Assembly (NCBI GenBank): GCA_023228825.1
Contig: JALOAL010000007.1
Coordinates: forward strand, 1 to 64,000
Direction: 5' to 3'
Length of the DNA: 64,000 nucleotides
Source of the DNA: Dehalococcoidia bacterium
Lineage (GTDB): Bacteria; Chloroflexota; Dehalococcoidia; UBA2979
Numbering within the stretch: position 1 is the first letter of the stretch; every line of letters starts with the position of its first letter. Positions 42,879-51,439 of this stretch are shown one piece after another. The notes under the pieces were generated by a model. The model did not search any database and was not told the origin of the DNA. It worked only from the letters and a program-made list of their open reading frames with translations. The position numbers and the translations under genes are program-made.

Positions 42879-43742
42879 CTAGGTGGAGGCGGAGCCTCGC
42901 GAGCGGTCCGCCCGCTGTCCCAGGGCTTCCGTCATGCGGTCCAGGAAGATGGCGATGACCACCACGCCGAGCCCGGCCTCCACCGCCAGGCTCATGTTGA
43001 GCGTGGAGATGGCGCGGATGACCTCGCCGCCCAGGCCGCCCGAGCCGACGAAGCCAGCGACGACGACCATGGAGAGCGCGAGCATGATGACCTGGTTGAC
43101 GCCGGCCATGATGGTGGCCAGCGCCAGCGGCAACTGCACGCGGAAGAGGATCTGGTTCTTGGTGGCGCCAAAGGCCTCCGCGGCCTCCACCACCTCCGCG
43201 TCCACCTGGCGGATCCCCAACTCCGTCAGGCGGATGCCCGGCGGAATGGAGAAAATCAGCGTGGCCACGATGCCCGGGACGATGCCGATGCGGAAGAAGA
43301 AGATGGCGGGGATCAGGTAGACGAAGGCCGGCAACGTCTGCATGAAGTCCAGCACCGGCCGTACGGCCATGCTCACCGCGTAACTCCGGGCAGCGAGCAC
43401 CCCGAGCGGGATCGCGATGCTGAGCGAGCAGAACGTGGCGACCGTGATCAGCGCCAGCGTGGACATGGCGTGTCGCCACATCGCCATGGCGTCCACCATG
43501 AGGAACGCCACGCCGATGAACACCGCGAACTGCCAGGAGCGCAGCCGCCAGGCGATGAGGGCCACGATCAGCGCCATGATCGGCGCCGGCAGGTACAGCA
43601 GGATGTCCTCCAGGCCCTCCGTGGGGCCTCGGAGCAACCAGCGGACGGCGTCCCAGGCAGGCGAGGCGTTGTCGCGCAGCCACTGGATGAGCGCCTCCAC
43701 GTGGTTGCCCACGGGGATACGAGGCATGTGGAAGTCAGGCAC
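42879..43742 (-). CDS. Glycine betaine/proline ABC transporter permease
   Basis: Start GTG 43742 overlaps the ATPase stop by 8 bp (ATG 43727 possible). 287 residues with about seven helices; the binding-protein-dependent permease loop is EAAEAFGATKNQILFRVQLP with the E-A-A-x3-G core. LDFMQTLPAFVYLIPAIFFF is typical of ProW/OpuAB. It forms the membrane channel with the ATPase encoded upstream. The N-terminal 55 residues include a soluble helix. Confidence 0.9.
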   Translation of the reverse strand: MPDFHMPRIPVGNHVEALIQWLRDNASPAWDAVRWLLRGPTEGLEDILLYLPAPIMALIVALIAWRLRSWQFAVFIGVAFLMVDAMAMWRHAMSTLALITVATFCSLSIAIPLGVLAARSYAVSMAVRPVLDFMQTLPAFVYLIPAIFFFRIGIVPGIVATLIFSIPPGIRLTELGIRQVDAEVVEAAEAFGATKNQILFRVQLPLALATIMAGVNQVIMLALSMVVVAGFVGSGGLGGEVIRAISTLNMSLAVEAGLGVVVIAIFLDRMTEALGQRADRSRGSAST

Positions 43743-45081
43743 TGGCGGCCCCCTTGACTGCCGCGAGGCCGGCTGTCGGTCCCGCCGCGCTCCCGCCGGC
43801 GTCTCCGCCGCCGCCCTCCGAGTCGCCAGCGCCCTCGTCGCCAGCATTCTCGTCGCTCGCGCCGTTGGTGCCGTTGGTGCCGTTGACGTTCTCCGCGCGC
43901 GCACTGATGGCCGCCAGGGCCGTCAGCAGCGAGACGCGCGGCACCACGCCCACCAGGCGCCCGCGCTCGTCCACCACGGCGATGGGGAGCGAGTGCTCCA
44001 CCGAGAGGGCGTAGAGGTCTGAGATGTAGGTGTCTGGTGTGGCCACCGGGTAGTCAGTGCGCAGGGCAGAGGTCAGGGTCTGCTCGCCACGCCGGGCGGC
44101 CTCGGAGAGGTCGGTGTCGCGCACGTATCCGGTCAGGGTGCGGTCCGGGCGGACGGCGTAGACCTCGTTGCGCTGCAGTTCCTTCAGACGCGCCATGGCC
44201 ACGCGCGGCCCCACTTCCGGGGAGACCGTGCCTGCGGCGTCGCGCATGATCGAACTGGCGGTGAGGACGCGGTTCGGGTCCACGTCCTGCGTGAAGGCGG
44301 CCACGTAGTCGGTGGCGGGCTTGGTGAGGATCTCCTCGGACGTGCCGATCTGGACGATGGCGCCGTCCTTCATGACCGCGATGCGGTCGCCCAGGCGCAT
44401 GGCCTCGTTCAGGTCGTGGGTGATGAAGACCACGGTCTTCTGGAGTTCTTCCTGGAGTTGGAGCAGGTGGTCCTGCATCTCCCGGCGGATCAGCGGGTCC
44501 AGCGCGGAGAACGCCTCGTCCATCAGCAGGATGTCCGCGTCCGTGGCCAGCGCGCGCGCCAGGCCCACCCGCTGCTGCATACCGCCCGAAAGTTCGGAGG
44601 GGTACCGGTCGCCCCAGTTGCCCAGGCCCACCATCTCCAGCGCCTCGTTGGCGCGGCGGTGGCGTTCCTTGCGGTCCAGGCCCTGCACCTCTAGCCCGAA
44701 GGCCGTGTTGTCCAGCACCGTCTGGTGCGGGAACAGGGCGAAGCGCTGGAAGACCATGGAGACCTTGGTGGAGCGGAGGCCGCGCAGTTCGCGGTCAGAG
44801 AGGCGGGTGATGTCCACGCCGTCGATCTCGATCGTCCCGCTCGTGGGCTCGATCAGGCGGTTGAACATGCGGACCAGCGTGGACTTGCCGGAGCCGGAGA
44901 GCCCCATGACCACGAAGAACTCGCCGTCCGTCACCTCGAACGTAGCGTCGCGCACGCCGACCACCAGGCCGGTGCGCTCCTGGATCTCGTCGCGGGTGAG
45001 GCCTTGCTCGATCAGTGGGAGGGCTCGGCGCGGGTTGTCCCCGAATACCTTGTTCACGCCCTGCACACGGATAGTACTCAT
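43735..45081 (-). CDS. Glycine betaine/proline ABC transporter ATPase with CBS domains
   Basis: A 448-residue protein. The ABC domain has Walker A GLSGSGKST (60-68), Q-loop FQRFALFPH, signature LSGGMQQRVGLARAL, Walker B ILLMDEAFSALD and the switch His in FITHDLNEA. An N-terminal extension (GLTRDEIQERTG) is typical of OpuAA/ProV. Two CBS repeats (~280-390) would sense ionic strength, turning transport on in osmotic stress. The tail is Asn/Gly/Glu-rich (NGTNGTNG) and likely disordered. First gene of the operon; promoter in the 370-bp gap upstream. Confidence 0.92.
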   Translation of the reverse strand: MSTIRVQGVNKVFGDNPRRALPLIEQGLTRDEIQERTGLVVGVRDATFEVTDGEFFVVMGLSGSGKSTLVRMFNRLIEPTSGTIEIDGVDITRLSDRELRGLRSTKVSMVFQRFALFPHQTVLDNTAFGLEVQGLDRKERHRRANEALEMVGLGNWGDRYPSELSGGMQQRVGLARALATDADILLMDEAFSALDPLIRREMQDHLLQLQEELQKTVVFITHDLNEAMRLGDRIAVMKDGAIVQIGTSEEILTKPATDYVAAFTQDVDPNRVLTASSIMRDAAGTVSPEVGPRVAMARLKELQRNEVYAVRPDRTLTGYVRDTDLSEAARRGEQTLTSALRTDYPVATPDTYISDLYALSVEHSLPIAVVDERGRLVGVVPRVSLLTALAAISARAENVNGTNGTNGASDENAGDEGAGDSEGGGGDAGGSAAGPTAGLAAVKGAASA

Positions 45082-45453
45082 ACGCCGCCCCCCAGGGCCA
45101 CGCGGCGATCGTCGGACTATCCGAACGGGATGAGAACGTCATCCAGACGATGCACGTATTGCTAGTGTCTCGCTGTGTAAGAAGCCTAACACGCTCTCGC
45201 GGGAAGTCGCCTCACATTTGCAAGATCTTCACCATGTATGTGGTTCGTCAGAAGCCTCGCTCCAGTGGCAACAGGAGTCTCATCCTCGGTGTTGACGCCT
45301 GTCCTGGTTGCTATCGTGCCTCATGTCTCACCTCATGTGGCGTCCGAGGTCATGATCCAGGATCTACCCTCGGATCTGGCGGCGGTGGCATCGCATCATC
45401 GTCGCATCATCGTCATCGCATTGAGCGCGAATGTGGTGCGCGGCCGGCTCCGG
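45082..45453. other. Intergenic region upstream of the betaine transporter operon
   Basis: About 370 bp without a convincing gene, clearly lower in G+C than its surroundings from ~45110 to ~45330. It must hold the operon promoter; no -35/-10 pair stands out. CGCATCATCGT is directly repeated at 45392-45402 and 45403-45413. Confidence 0.6.
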
Positions 45454-46092
45454 CTACTGCGCCAGGATCGTCACGTCGATGGGCTTGAAGGCCCCGTTGT
45501 TCGTCAGTTCCGCGGAGCACGCGGTCACCCCCACCACCAGGTCTATCTCCGCCCGCAGTTCCAGGTAGTCCCCCGCCCGGCAGGGCGGCGGGTCGATGCG
45601 CAGTTCCCCGGACGGCAGCACGTTCACGCTCATGAAGATGTTGAACGCCGTGGGCACCTGGTCCGGGCGGATGCCGAACGGCGCCAGGGCGCGCGCCAGG
45701 TTCATGAAGCAACTGGGGTGCTCGCCCTCGAGGCCGTAGAGGCGCTGGAACATCTCCGGGCTGCACGGGGCCAGCAGGAAGTCGTGCGTGCCCACCGTGT
45801 CCGCGGTGATGGTGAACATGGGATTGCTGCGGTTGGAAAACAGCGTGTGGCCCTCCGTCAGCGCGATCGTGTTGGCGTAGTCGATGGTGCGGCCGGAGGA
45901 GAGCCACTCCCGCGTGTCCCGGAGTCCGAAGGCGGTGAGGTCTGACACCTGCTCGCCGGTGGGAGAGGTGACGCGCACCACCTGCCCGGCGAGCACCTCG
46001 AACGCCGCGCCGGTCTGCGGCTCAAGGTGTCGCTCAAGTACGGGCGTCCGTCCGCGCGTCTCGTGCGTGTCAGGGGGCTCGTGCGCGGTCAT
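45454..46092 (-). CDS. DUF1989 (urea carboxylase-associated) family protein
   Basis: Start at ATG 46092, overlapping the stop of the upstream gene (ATGA); 212 residues. Features: GQVVRVTSPTGEQVSDLTAF, LTEGHTLFSNRSNPMFTI, HDFLLAPCSPEMFQRLYG, and a conserved HPSCFMNLARAL segment, followed by FNIFMSVNVLPSGELRI. This fits DUF1989, the urea-carboxylase-associated family, a cupin-like fold whose Cys and Asn/Asp residues are thought to act on amine/guanidine compounds. It is co-transcribed with a YqcI/YcgG protein. Confidence 0.82.
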   Translation of the reverse strand: MTAHEPPDTHETRGRTPVLERHLEPQTGAAFEVLAGQVVRVTSPTGEQVSDLTAFGLRDTREWLSSGRTIDYANTIALTEGHTLFSNRSNPMFTITADTVGTHDFLLAPCSPEMFQRLYGLEGEHPSCFMNLARALAPFGIRPDQVPTAFNIFMSVNVLPSGELRIDPPPCRAGDYLELRAEIDLVVGVTACSAELTNNGAFKPIDVTILAQ

Positions 46093-46787
46093 CGGTCGAA
46101 GCGTACCGGGCAGCGCCAGTCCTCCTCGACCGGGCGACCCGAGTACTGGCGGGCTTCCGTGTGCTCGCCGAAGTCCGCCAGGTTCGGGTTCAGGGCGCCC
46201 TCCAGCAGCAGGTCGCGGGAGCGGACGGCCTCTTGCAGGCCCTGGAACTGGCCCTCCCTGCGCAGGCGCTCGAACTGCTCGTGCGGGTTGAAGGCCAGCG
46301 TGGGCCAGGGGAAGCGCCGCGCCCAGCGGTCGCCCGTGGGCGAGAGGCCCACTACGAAGAACGCGCGCCCGGCGAAGGAGAAGGAGAAGCGCCCGTCCTC
46401 CGGGTCCCGGCTGACCGAGGCGTCCCACGGCGCCGCGTCATGCTGGTGGAGGCGGTGTAACTGTGTCCACAGCAGGTGCTCGAACACGGCCGGCGTCAGC
46501 GTCTTTGGGTGCGCGAAGGACGCGATGAACGTGGTGTAGCCGGACTCCCTGTCCGCCTCCCGCGCGAACCGGTCGAGGTCCGCCGCGAGCGCCTCGGTGG
46601 ACTCATCCGAAGCGAGCGCGTCGTACAGCGCGAAGCCGTAGGTGCCGCGGTTGAACGCGGCGCGCGCGCCCAGGCAGGGGAAGTCCGGGTCCAGGATCAC
46701 CGCGCGCAGGGCCTCGTGGACGCGCTCGGTCGCCGGACCGTCGCCTGGGGGCGGCGTTGGGGATGCCTCGGTGATGTCCGTTCGCAC
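46089..46787 (-). CDS. YqcI/YcgG (GntA-like) putative heme-dependent N-oxygenase
   Basis: A 232-residue protein matching YqcI/YcgG: FPCLGARAAFNRGTYGFALYD, YTTFIASFAHPKTLTPAVFE, FEHLLWTQLHRLHQHDAAPW, FSFSFAGRAFFVVGLSP, RRFPWPTLAFNPHEQFERLR (given in parts). The family includes GntA, the heme-dependent guanidine N-hydroxylase of guanitoxin synthesis; whether this copy has that activity is unknown. It is coupled by a 4-bp overlap to the DUF1989 gene, so the two probably act on the same small nitrogen compound. Needs heme if GntA-like. Confidence 0.75.
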   Translation of the reverse strand: MRTDITEASPTPPPGDGPATERVHEALRAVILDPDFPCLGARAAFNRGTYGFALYDALASDESTEALAADLDRFAREADRESGYTTFIASFAHPKTLTPAVFEHLLWTQLHRLHQHDAAPWDASVSRDPEDGRFSFSFAGRAFFVVGLSPTGDRWARRFPWPTLAFNPHEQFERLRREGQFQGLQEAVRSRDLLLEGALNPNLADFGEHTEARQYSGRPVEEDWRCPVRFDR

Positions 46788-46979
46788 GCGTGCCTCCTCG
46801 GACGGGAGCCGGCCCCGTGTGTCCGAATGCCAGCCGAACGTCAGGGACGCGCGCGACTCTCCGCGCTACCGAGGAGCGCGTTCGCCTATCGAAACCGGAG
46901 TACGCGCACCCGCTGCGAGAGAACCGTCACGCCTGGCTGCGGGACGAGCATTGCGGCGCCGGGTGCGGAGTGGCCGAGG

Positions 46980-48029
46980 TCAGGTGGAGTGCGGGATGGC
47001 TCCGTCCAGGCGCTGCCGCCGCAGGTCCGCAGTGGAATTCGCGGCCTTCGTCAGCACCTGGTCGCCGTAACGGATGCCGCCGTGACGCACGCGCCACCAG
47101 AGCGCGATCCAGGAGCACGCGGCGCGCTCCAGCACCCACACCGGCGCCATGACAGAGGCATGCGGCGGGAAGTACCGCGCGCCGCCCGCCCGCCTGCGGC
47201 CCACCTCGGCGAGGGCGACCACGCCGAGGGCTCCCGCCAGGAGGGAGCCGGGGCGGCGTGCCAGGAGCACGGCGGCTACGGCCGGCGCCACCGCGAGTTC
47301 GGCCAGGAGCACGGGCGGGCGCGCGAATTCGTCGTAGGCCTGGCGCACGCGCTGCGACCAGAAATGGCGCGCCGTGGGCGGCTTCCGCCGCACGTAGAGG
47401 TCAGGCGCCACCAGGTGCCGCCCGCCTGCAGCCTCCACGGTGCGGCAGAGTTCCAGGTTCTCGAAGAGCACACCGCCGTCGTAGCCCTCGATGCGCTCGC
47501 CTGCGGGGGTGTGGCGGCGGAGGGCGAGCGTGCCGGGCCAGTCGCCACCCAGGGTGCGGTTGAGCAGGATGCGCCCGGTATCCCAGAGCGCGTGCCACGG
47601 CAGCGGGTGGAAGTAGTTCTGAGGCCGCACCACCTCCGCGTGGTCCAGCAGCGCCACCAGGCGCGTCAGCGAGCCCTCGTCATGGCGCACGTCGTCGTCG
47701 GCGATCACCACGCGCTCGTGCGAGGCGTACCGCAGGCCGGTGTTCACGCCCCACGCCTTGCCGTTCGCGCCACGCAGCACGCCCAGTGGCGCGATGTGCG
47801 CGACGTGCGCTGCCCAGCGGGCGTGGTGGTGGTCGAACACCTCCGGCGGCGAGCCGTCCACCACGATTACCTCCAGCCCCGGCGCGAGCGAGGCGAGCCA
47901 CGCGAGGTACGCGTCCAGGTCGTCGTCCGCCTCGATGTGCGTCCGGCGGATGGGGAGGAGGTAGGTGGCGGTGTACCGTGCGCCCGCCCCTTCCGTGCCC
48001 GCCTCGTTGCTGCCGTGCGGCCCGCTCAC
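46980..48029 (-). CDS. Glycosyltransferase family 2
   Basis: A 349-residue protein: YLLPIRRT at the start, LEVIVVDGSPPEVFD, then VVIADDDVRHD, where the D-D-D stretch binds the metal and nucleotide sugar. Two or three hydrophobic segments near the C-terminus (LAELAVAPAVAAVLLA, ALGVVALAEV) suggest membrane attachment. Its start overlaps the methyltransferase stop by 4 bp (ATGA). The pair may modify a lipid or surface glycan; donor and acceptor unknown. Confidence 0.8.
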   Translation of the reverse strand: MSGPHGSNEAGTEGAGARYTATYLLPIRRTHIEADDDLDAYLAWLASLAPGLEVIVVDGSPPEVFDHHHARWAAHVAHIAPLGVLRGANGKAWGVNTGLRYASHERVVIADDDVRHDEGSLTRLVALLDHAEVVRPQNYFHPLPWHALWDTGRILLNRTLGGDWPGTLALRRHTPAGERIEGYDGGVLFENLELCRTVEAAGGRHLVAPDLYVRRKPPTARHFWSQRVRQAYDEFARPPVLLAELAVAPAVAAVLLARRPGSLLAGALGVVALAEVGRRRAGGARYFPPHASVMAPVWVLERAACSWIALWWRVRHGGIRYGDQVLTKAANSTADLRRQRLDGAIPHST

Positions 48030-48916
48030 GGAACCCGGCCGAGCGCCACCACCTGCACTTCCGAGCCGTGGAAGTCAGGCCGCGAGACGAATGCCCTTGC
48101 GTCCTGAGGACTGGCGACCTGCCGCCAGGTCTCCAGGTCCGCCACCGGCACCCCCTTCGCCTCCGCGAGCGCGGCGAGGTACGGGAGCCACGATCCCCAC
48201 AGACGCAGCGCGCTGCCCTCCAGCGCCCCGGGGTACTCGATGACGAACGTACGCTGCGAGGTGTCCACGAGCCCGGCGCGGTGCAACCACCGGCGCAGGT
48301 CGCGCCCGCGCACCGAGCCCACCGACTCCGCGGCCACCGGCGTCGCCGTCGCGCACGCCTCGGCCAGGTGGGGGCCCAGGAAGGGGCTGGCGGGGGAGAA
48401 GCGGAAGGCGGCCATGTCCACGTCCTTGATCGCCACCAGGCCGCCCGGCCGCACCACGCGCATCATCTCGCGCAGCGCCGCCTCCAGCGCCGCATCGTCC
48501 AGGCTCTGCGTGAGGTTCGCCGCCCACAGGCCATCGAACGCGCCGTCACGCACGGGGATCGCGAGGGCACTGCCGACGAGGGCCTGCGCGCTGGCGTCGT
48601 GCCGGCGGACGTGACGGAGGTTCTCCAGGTCGATGTCCACTGCGGCGACCTGTCCCCGCGTGCCGACGGCGCGACGCAGGAGCGGCGTGAAGATGCCCGT
48701 GCCGCTCCCCAGGTCGATCACCCGTGAACCAGTCTCGAAGCCCGCGGCCGCCGCCATCGCCTCGTAGGCGTCACGGCAGGCCTCGAAGTGGTCGTCCAGC
48801 CAGTCAGCGGCGCTGAGCACCGTGCCGGTGGAGGATGCCCGTGTGCGGTCACCGTCGGGATCGTCTCCGTCCGCCCGGTCGATGCGGCCGTGCGGAGGTT
48901 CCGTTGTGGCGCTCAT
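48026..48916 (-). CDS. SAM-dependent methyltransferase
   Basis: A 296-residue class I methyltransferase: motif I VIDLGSGTGIFTPLL, acidic end of strand 2 VAAVDIDLENL, motif II/IV FDGLWAANLTQSL, and VVRPGGLVAIKDVDMAAF. The first ~35 residues are Asp/Arg-rich and probably disordered. Translationally coupled to the glycosyltransferase gene. Acceptor unknown. Confidence 0.85.
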   Translation of the reverse strand: MSATTEPPHGRIDRADGDDPDGDRTRASSTGTVLSAADWLDDHFEACRDAYEAMAAAAGFETGSRVIDLGSGTGIFTPLLRRAVGTRGQVAAVDIDLENLRHVRRHDASAQALVGSALAIPVRDGAFDGLWAANLTQSLDDAALEAALREMMRVVRPGGLVAIKDVDMAAFRFSPASPFLGPHLAEACATATPVAAESVGSVRGRDLRRWLHRAGLVDTSQRTFVIEYPGALEGSALRLWGSWLPYLAALAEAKGVPVADLETWRQVASPQDARAFVSRPDFHGSEVQVVALGRVP

Positions 48917-49113
48917 TGCGGGAGCGTACGGGCGGCCTCCCGCTCATCGCCTTGCATTTGTCTATCGACACCGCCCCCAACGCGCGGAAGCCGCTTCGCC
49001 CTCCCGAGGGGCGACCGGGGCTGGATATCGCCGTGTATTGCCGGCCGTCCTTCTCGTTACGCGCCTGCGTGGTGGGCGGGCGTACGGTGAAGGCGTACCT
49101 GAGGAGCAGTGTG

Positions 49114-49830
49114 ATGCCTGACCACGATTGCAAGCGCCTGCACGAGGCGCTGACCAGCCTGCGCTCTCGCCTGGAGCCGCCGCAGCGCGACACCACGTTC
49201 CCCGGCGCGCAGTCGGCCGTGGTGATGGATCCGTCCGACCGCACGCCGGACGCTTCGGCCGACGTCCACGCCTCGATCCGCCAACTCGAGCAGGCGATCC
49301 GGGAGGCCGGCTGCGATCCCAACACGAAGCACGACGACGACCCCGCGTCCGCGGAGGCTGTTGGCAGCGGCCACCACGAGGGCACGGGACAGGCCGGGCC
49401 GCCGGTGGGCGTGCCCGTCTCCACGAAGGACGGCAAGGACCTGGGGCGCGTTCGCGAAGTATTGGGTGACTACGTGATGGTCTCCGGCGGCAGTGCCGAG
49501 GACGGCGCGGAGCACTGGTTCCTGGTGGACACGCTGGGCCCCATCCGCGACAACGCCATCCGCACGTCCTTCGACTCGTCTGACGTGCATGGCCACGCCG
49601 TGACGCCACCGGACCGCTACGAGGAGAGGGAGTACAGCGGCGCCATGAGTGCCGAGCAGCGCGAGCAGCGCGCGAGCATGCTCCGCCGGACGGCGGAACA
49701 GCGGGAGCAACTCCGGTCGGACGGCGTCCAGATGCCGGACGAGGGCGACACCATCGGTGAGCCGGTGGAGCAGGAACTGGCGCGCATGCGCGACGCCGCC
49801 TCGGACACCCCGCCGCCGGCCGAACGGTAG
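49114..49830 (+). CDS. PRC-barrel/DUF2171-like protein
   Basis: Start at ATG 49114 (GAGGAG 7 bp upstream; GTG 49111 also possible); 238 residues. Residues ~90-160 (GPPVGVPVSTKDGKDLGRVRE, VLGDYVMVSGG, EHWFLVDTLGPIRDN) look like a PRC-barrel or DUF2171 beta barrel. The first ~85 residues and the last ~70 are hydrophilic and charged (EEREYSGAMSAEQREQRASM). Related proteins are stress associated; partner unknown. It is followed after 34 bp by the zinc-finger gene on the same strand. Confidence 0.6.
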   Translation: MPDHDCKRLHEALTSLRSRLEPPQRDTTFPGAQSAVVMDPSDRTPDASADVHASIRQLEQAIREAGCDPNTKHDDDPASAEAVGSGHHEGTGQAGPPVGVPVSTKDGKDLGRVREVLGDYVMVSGGSAEDGAEHWFLVDTLGPIRDNAIRTSFDSSDVHGHAVTPPDRYEEREYSGAMSAEQREQRASMLRRTAEQREQLRSDGVQMPDEGDTIGEPVEQELARMRDAASDTPPPAER

Positions 49831-49864
49831 CGAGGGCGAGCACCACCCGACGGAAGGGGCGACC

Positions 49865-50074
49865 ATGGCCGACTACCAGTGCCCGATCTGCAACGAGAAG
49901 TTCACCTCGCTCGAACGCCTGGAGGCGCACGAGCAGGAGCACCACCACGCCCAGGGCAACGAGGCGCGCCCGCTGGCCGAGGAGCGTCAGCGTGAGCCTG
50001 AAACGGGCCCTGCCGCCGGCCCTGGCGGCAACCCGGTGATCGACACCCGCACAGGCGAGATCGAGTCGCGGTAG
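49865..50074 (+). CDS. Small C2H2 zinc-finger protein
   Basis: A 69-residue protein starting at ATG 49865 with AAGGGG 5 bp upstream. YQCPICNEKFTSLERLEAHEQ with C6-x2-C9-x12-H22-x3-H26 is a textbook C2H2 finger, including the aromatic and leucine spacing. The remaining 40 residues are hydrophilic and end VIDTRTGEIESR. C2H2 fingers are uncommon in bacteria; known ones (Ros/MucR) use different spacing. A single finger rarely binds DNA alone, so it may mediate protein contacts. Likely co-transcribed with the PRC-like gene. Confidence 0.75.
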   Translation: MADYQCPICNEKFTSLERLEAHEQEHHHAQGNEARPLAEERQREPETGPAAGPGGNPVIDTRTGEIESR

Positions 50075-50098
50075 CGACGCACAGCGCGAGACAGCGCG

Positions 50099-51340
50099 CT
50101 AGACGTGGTCCGAATCGCCCAGCATCAGGTGGATGCGGGCACTCGGATCACGTAGGAACGCCAGTTCCTCAGTGTCGCTCCCGGGCCGCGCGTGGAACAC
50201 CGGCTTGGTCGATGTCCGCACGCGGACGAACCCCTGGTCCGCCAGGATCGTCTCGTACGGATGCTCGCGGATCATCCAACTCCGCACCGCCGCCGCCCCG
50301 GACTTCCTCGCGAGGCCCAACGTGTCCGCGATGAGCGCATGCGCCACGTCCAGGCGCCCCGGCAGCACCAGGAGGTCGGCGATGTCCGCGAGGTGGTGCC
50401 CTGTCCGCAGGACGGCGTAGCCCAGCATCCGCCCCTGTTCCTCCGCCACGCGGATCACGAACGCGCCGGCGCGCGCGTCCGTGTACCGCCAGTTCAGGAA
50501 CCCGCAGTCCCGATACTGGATGAGGTCGAACGAGGGGGACACGCACGGCAGGAAGTCCTCGACGCGTTCGTCGAAGCAGGACTGGGTCGCGATCGTGAAG
50601 GGGGACTGCGGTCTCACGTCCACGGATGCGTTGCGCAGCCGCTGAACCGTGATGCGCCCCTGCCACGCGAGGTACCGCGCGAGGGTCGGGCGGGCGCGAC
50701 GGCGAGTCGCCTCGATATGTGCGCGTGTCGTGCTCGGGCCGTCACCGTCGGCGGTACGTCGACCGGGTTCGCCGCGGACGAAGCGCAGCAGGTCCAGCGG
50801 GCGCACGTGGGTGTCCAACGGGTGGTGCAGGTCATGGCGCCCCTGGAACCGCCGGTTCCGGAGCGACGCGGGATGCGAGGCGAACCCGAAGGCAAAGTCC
50901 GCCTCCGGCCACGCCGCGATCTCGCGCTGGAACCCGCGCGCCAACTCCAGCAGCACGCGCCCCTGCATGCTGGGATGCAGCGCGGCGTCCACGATGTCGC
51001 TCGCGAGTCGAGGGTGCCCGCGCAACAACCACCGCCGCGAGAGCGTGGCCGCGAAGCCGAGGAGCGCGCCGTCGTCCGCACCCGCGGCCGCGCCGAAGAA
51101 GGCGCGCGTGGCGCCCGGGAAGTCCACGAGTTTCCAGACCAGGTGGTCGATGGGGTCCTCGGTGGCGGTCGTCCAGCCTGGCCCGCCGTTGAACGCGACG
51201 GTCAGTAGTTCTACCGTCCGGCGCCACTCCTCGCGAGTGACCTCCGTCGCGTCACGCGAGTGCATGGCGAGGCGGACAGCGGGCGGCGACAGGGCCGAGA
51301 GGACGGCCGGCTCGTCGTGGGCGTACGGGCTGACCTGCAC
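50099..51340 (-). CDS. GNAT-superfamily N-acetyltransferase-like protein
   Basis: A 413-residue protein resembling large bacterial GNAT proteins. Residues ~40-200 (LLGFAATLSRRWLLRGHPRLA, DIVDAALHPSMQGRVLLELA, FAFGFASHPASLRNRRFQG) give the strand-helix pattern, with GRVLLELARGF at the acetyl-CoA pyrophosphate position. A second acyltransferase-like half (~250-380) has YRDCGFLNWRYTD, MLGYAVLRTG and DIADLLVLPG. Such two-domain proteins often cluster with polysaccharide genes. Substrate unknown. It converges on the zinc-finger gene, 24 bp between stops. Confidence 0.7.
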   Translation of the reverse strand: MQVSPYAHDEPAVLSALSPPAVRLAMHSRDATEVTREEWRRTVELLTVAFNGGPGWTTATEDPIDHLVWKLVDFPGATRAFFGAAAGADDGALLGFAATLSRRWLLRGHPRLASDIVDAALHPSMQGRVLLELARGFQREIAAWPEADFAFGFASHPASLRNRRFQGRHDLHHPLDTHVRPLDLLRFVRGEPGRRTADGDGPSTTRAHIEATRRRARPTLARYLAWQGRITVQRLRNASVDVRPQSPFTIATQSCFDERVEDFLPCVSPSFDLIQYRDCGFLNWRYTDARAGAFVIRVAEEQGRMLGYAVLRTGHHLADIADLLVLPGRLDVAHALIADTLGLARKSGAAAVRSWMIREHPYETILADQGFVRVRTSTKPVFHARPGSDTEELAFLRDPSARIHLMLGDSDHV

Positions 51341-51439
51341 GTTGTTCTCTGGCTCCCCACTAGTCCGAGTGAGGGAAAGCCTCGCCGCGCCCGGGTGAGA
51401 AGCGGTTGAGCAGCAGCGATCCGGTGCTGAGGACCCCCG

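Noticed and set aside
45392..45413. CGCATCATCGT tandem repeat as a CRISPR-like or operator array
   Set aside because: Only two adjacent 11-bp copies without spacers; most likely a simple duplication.
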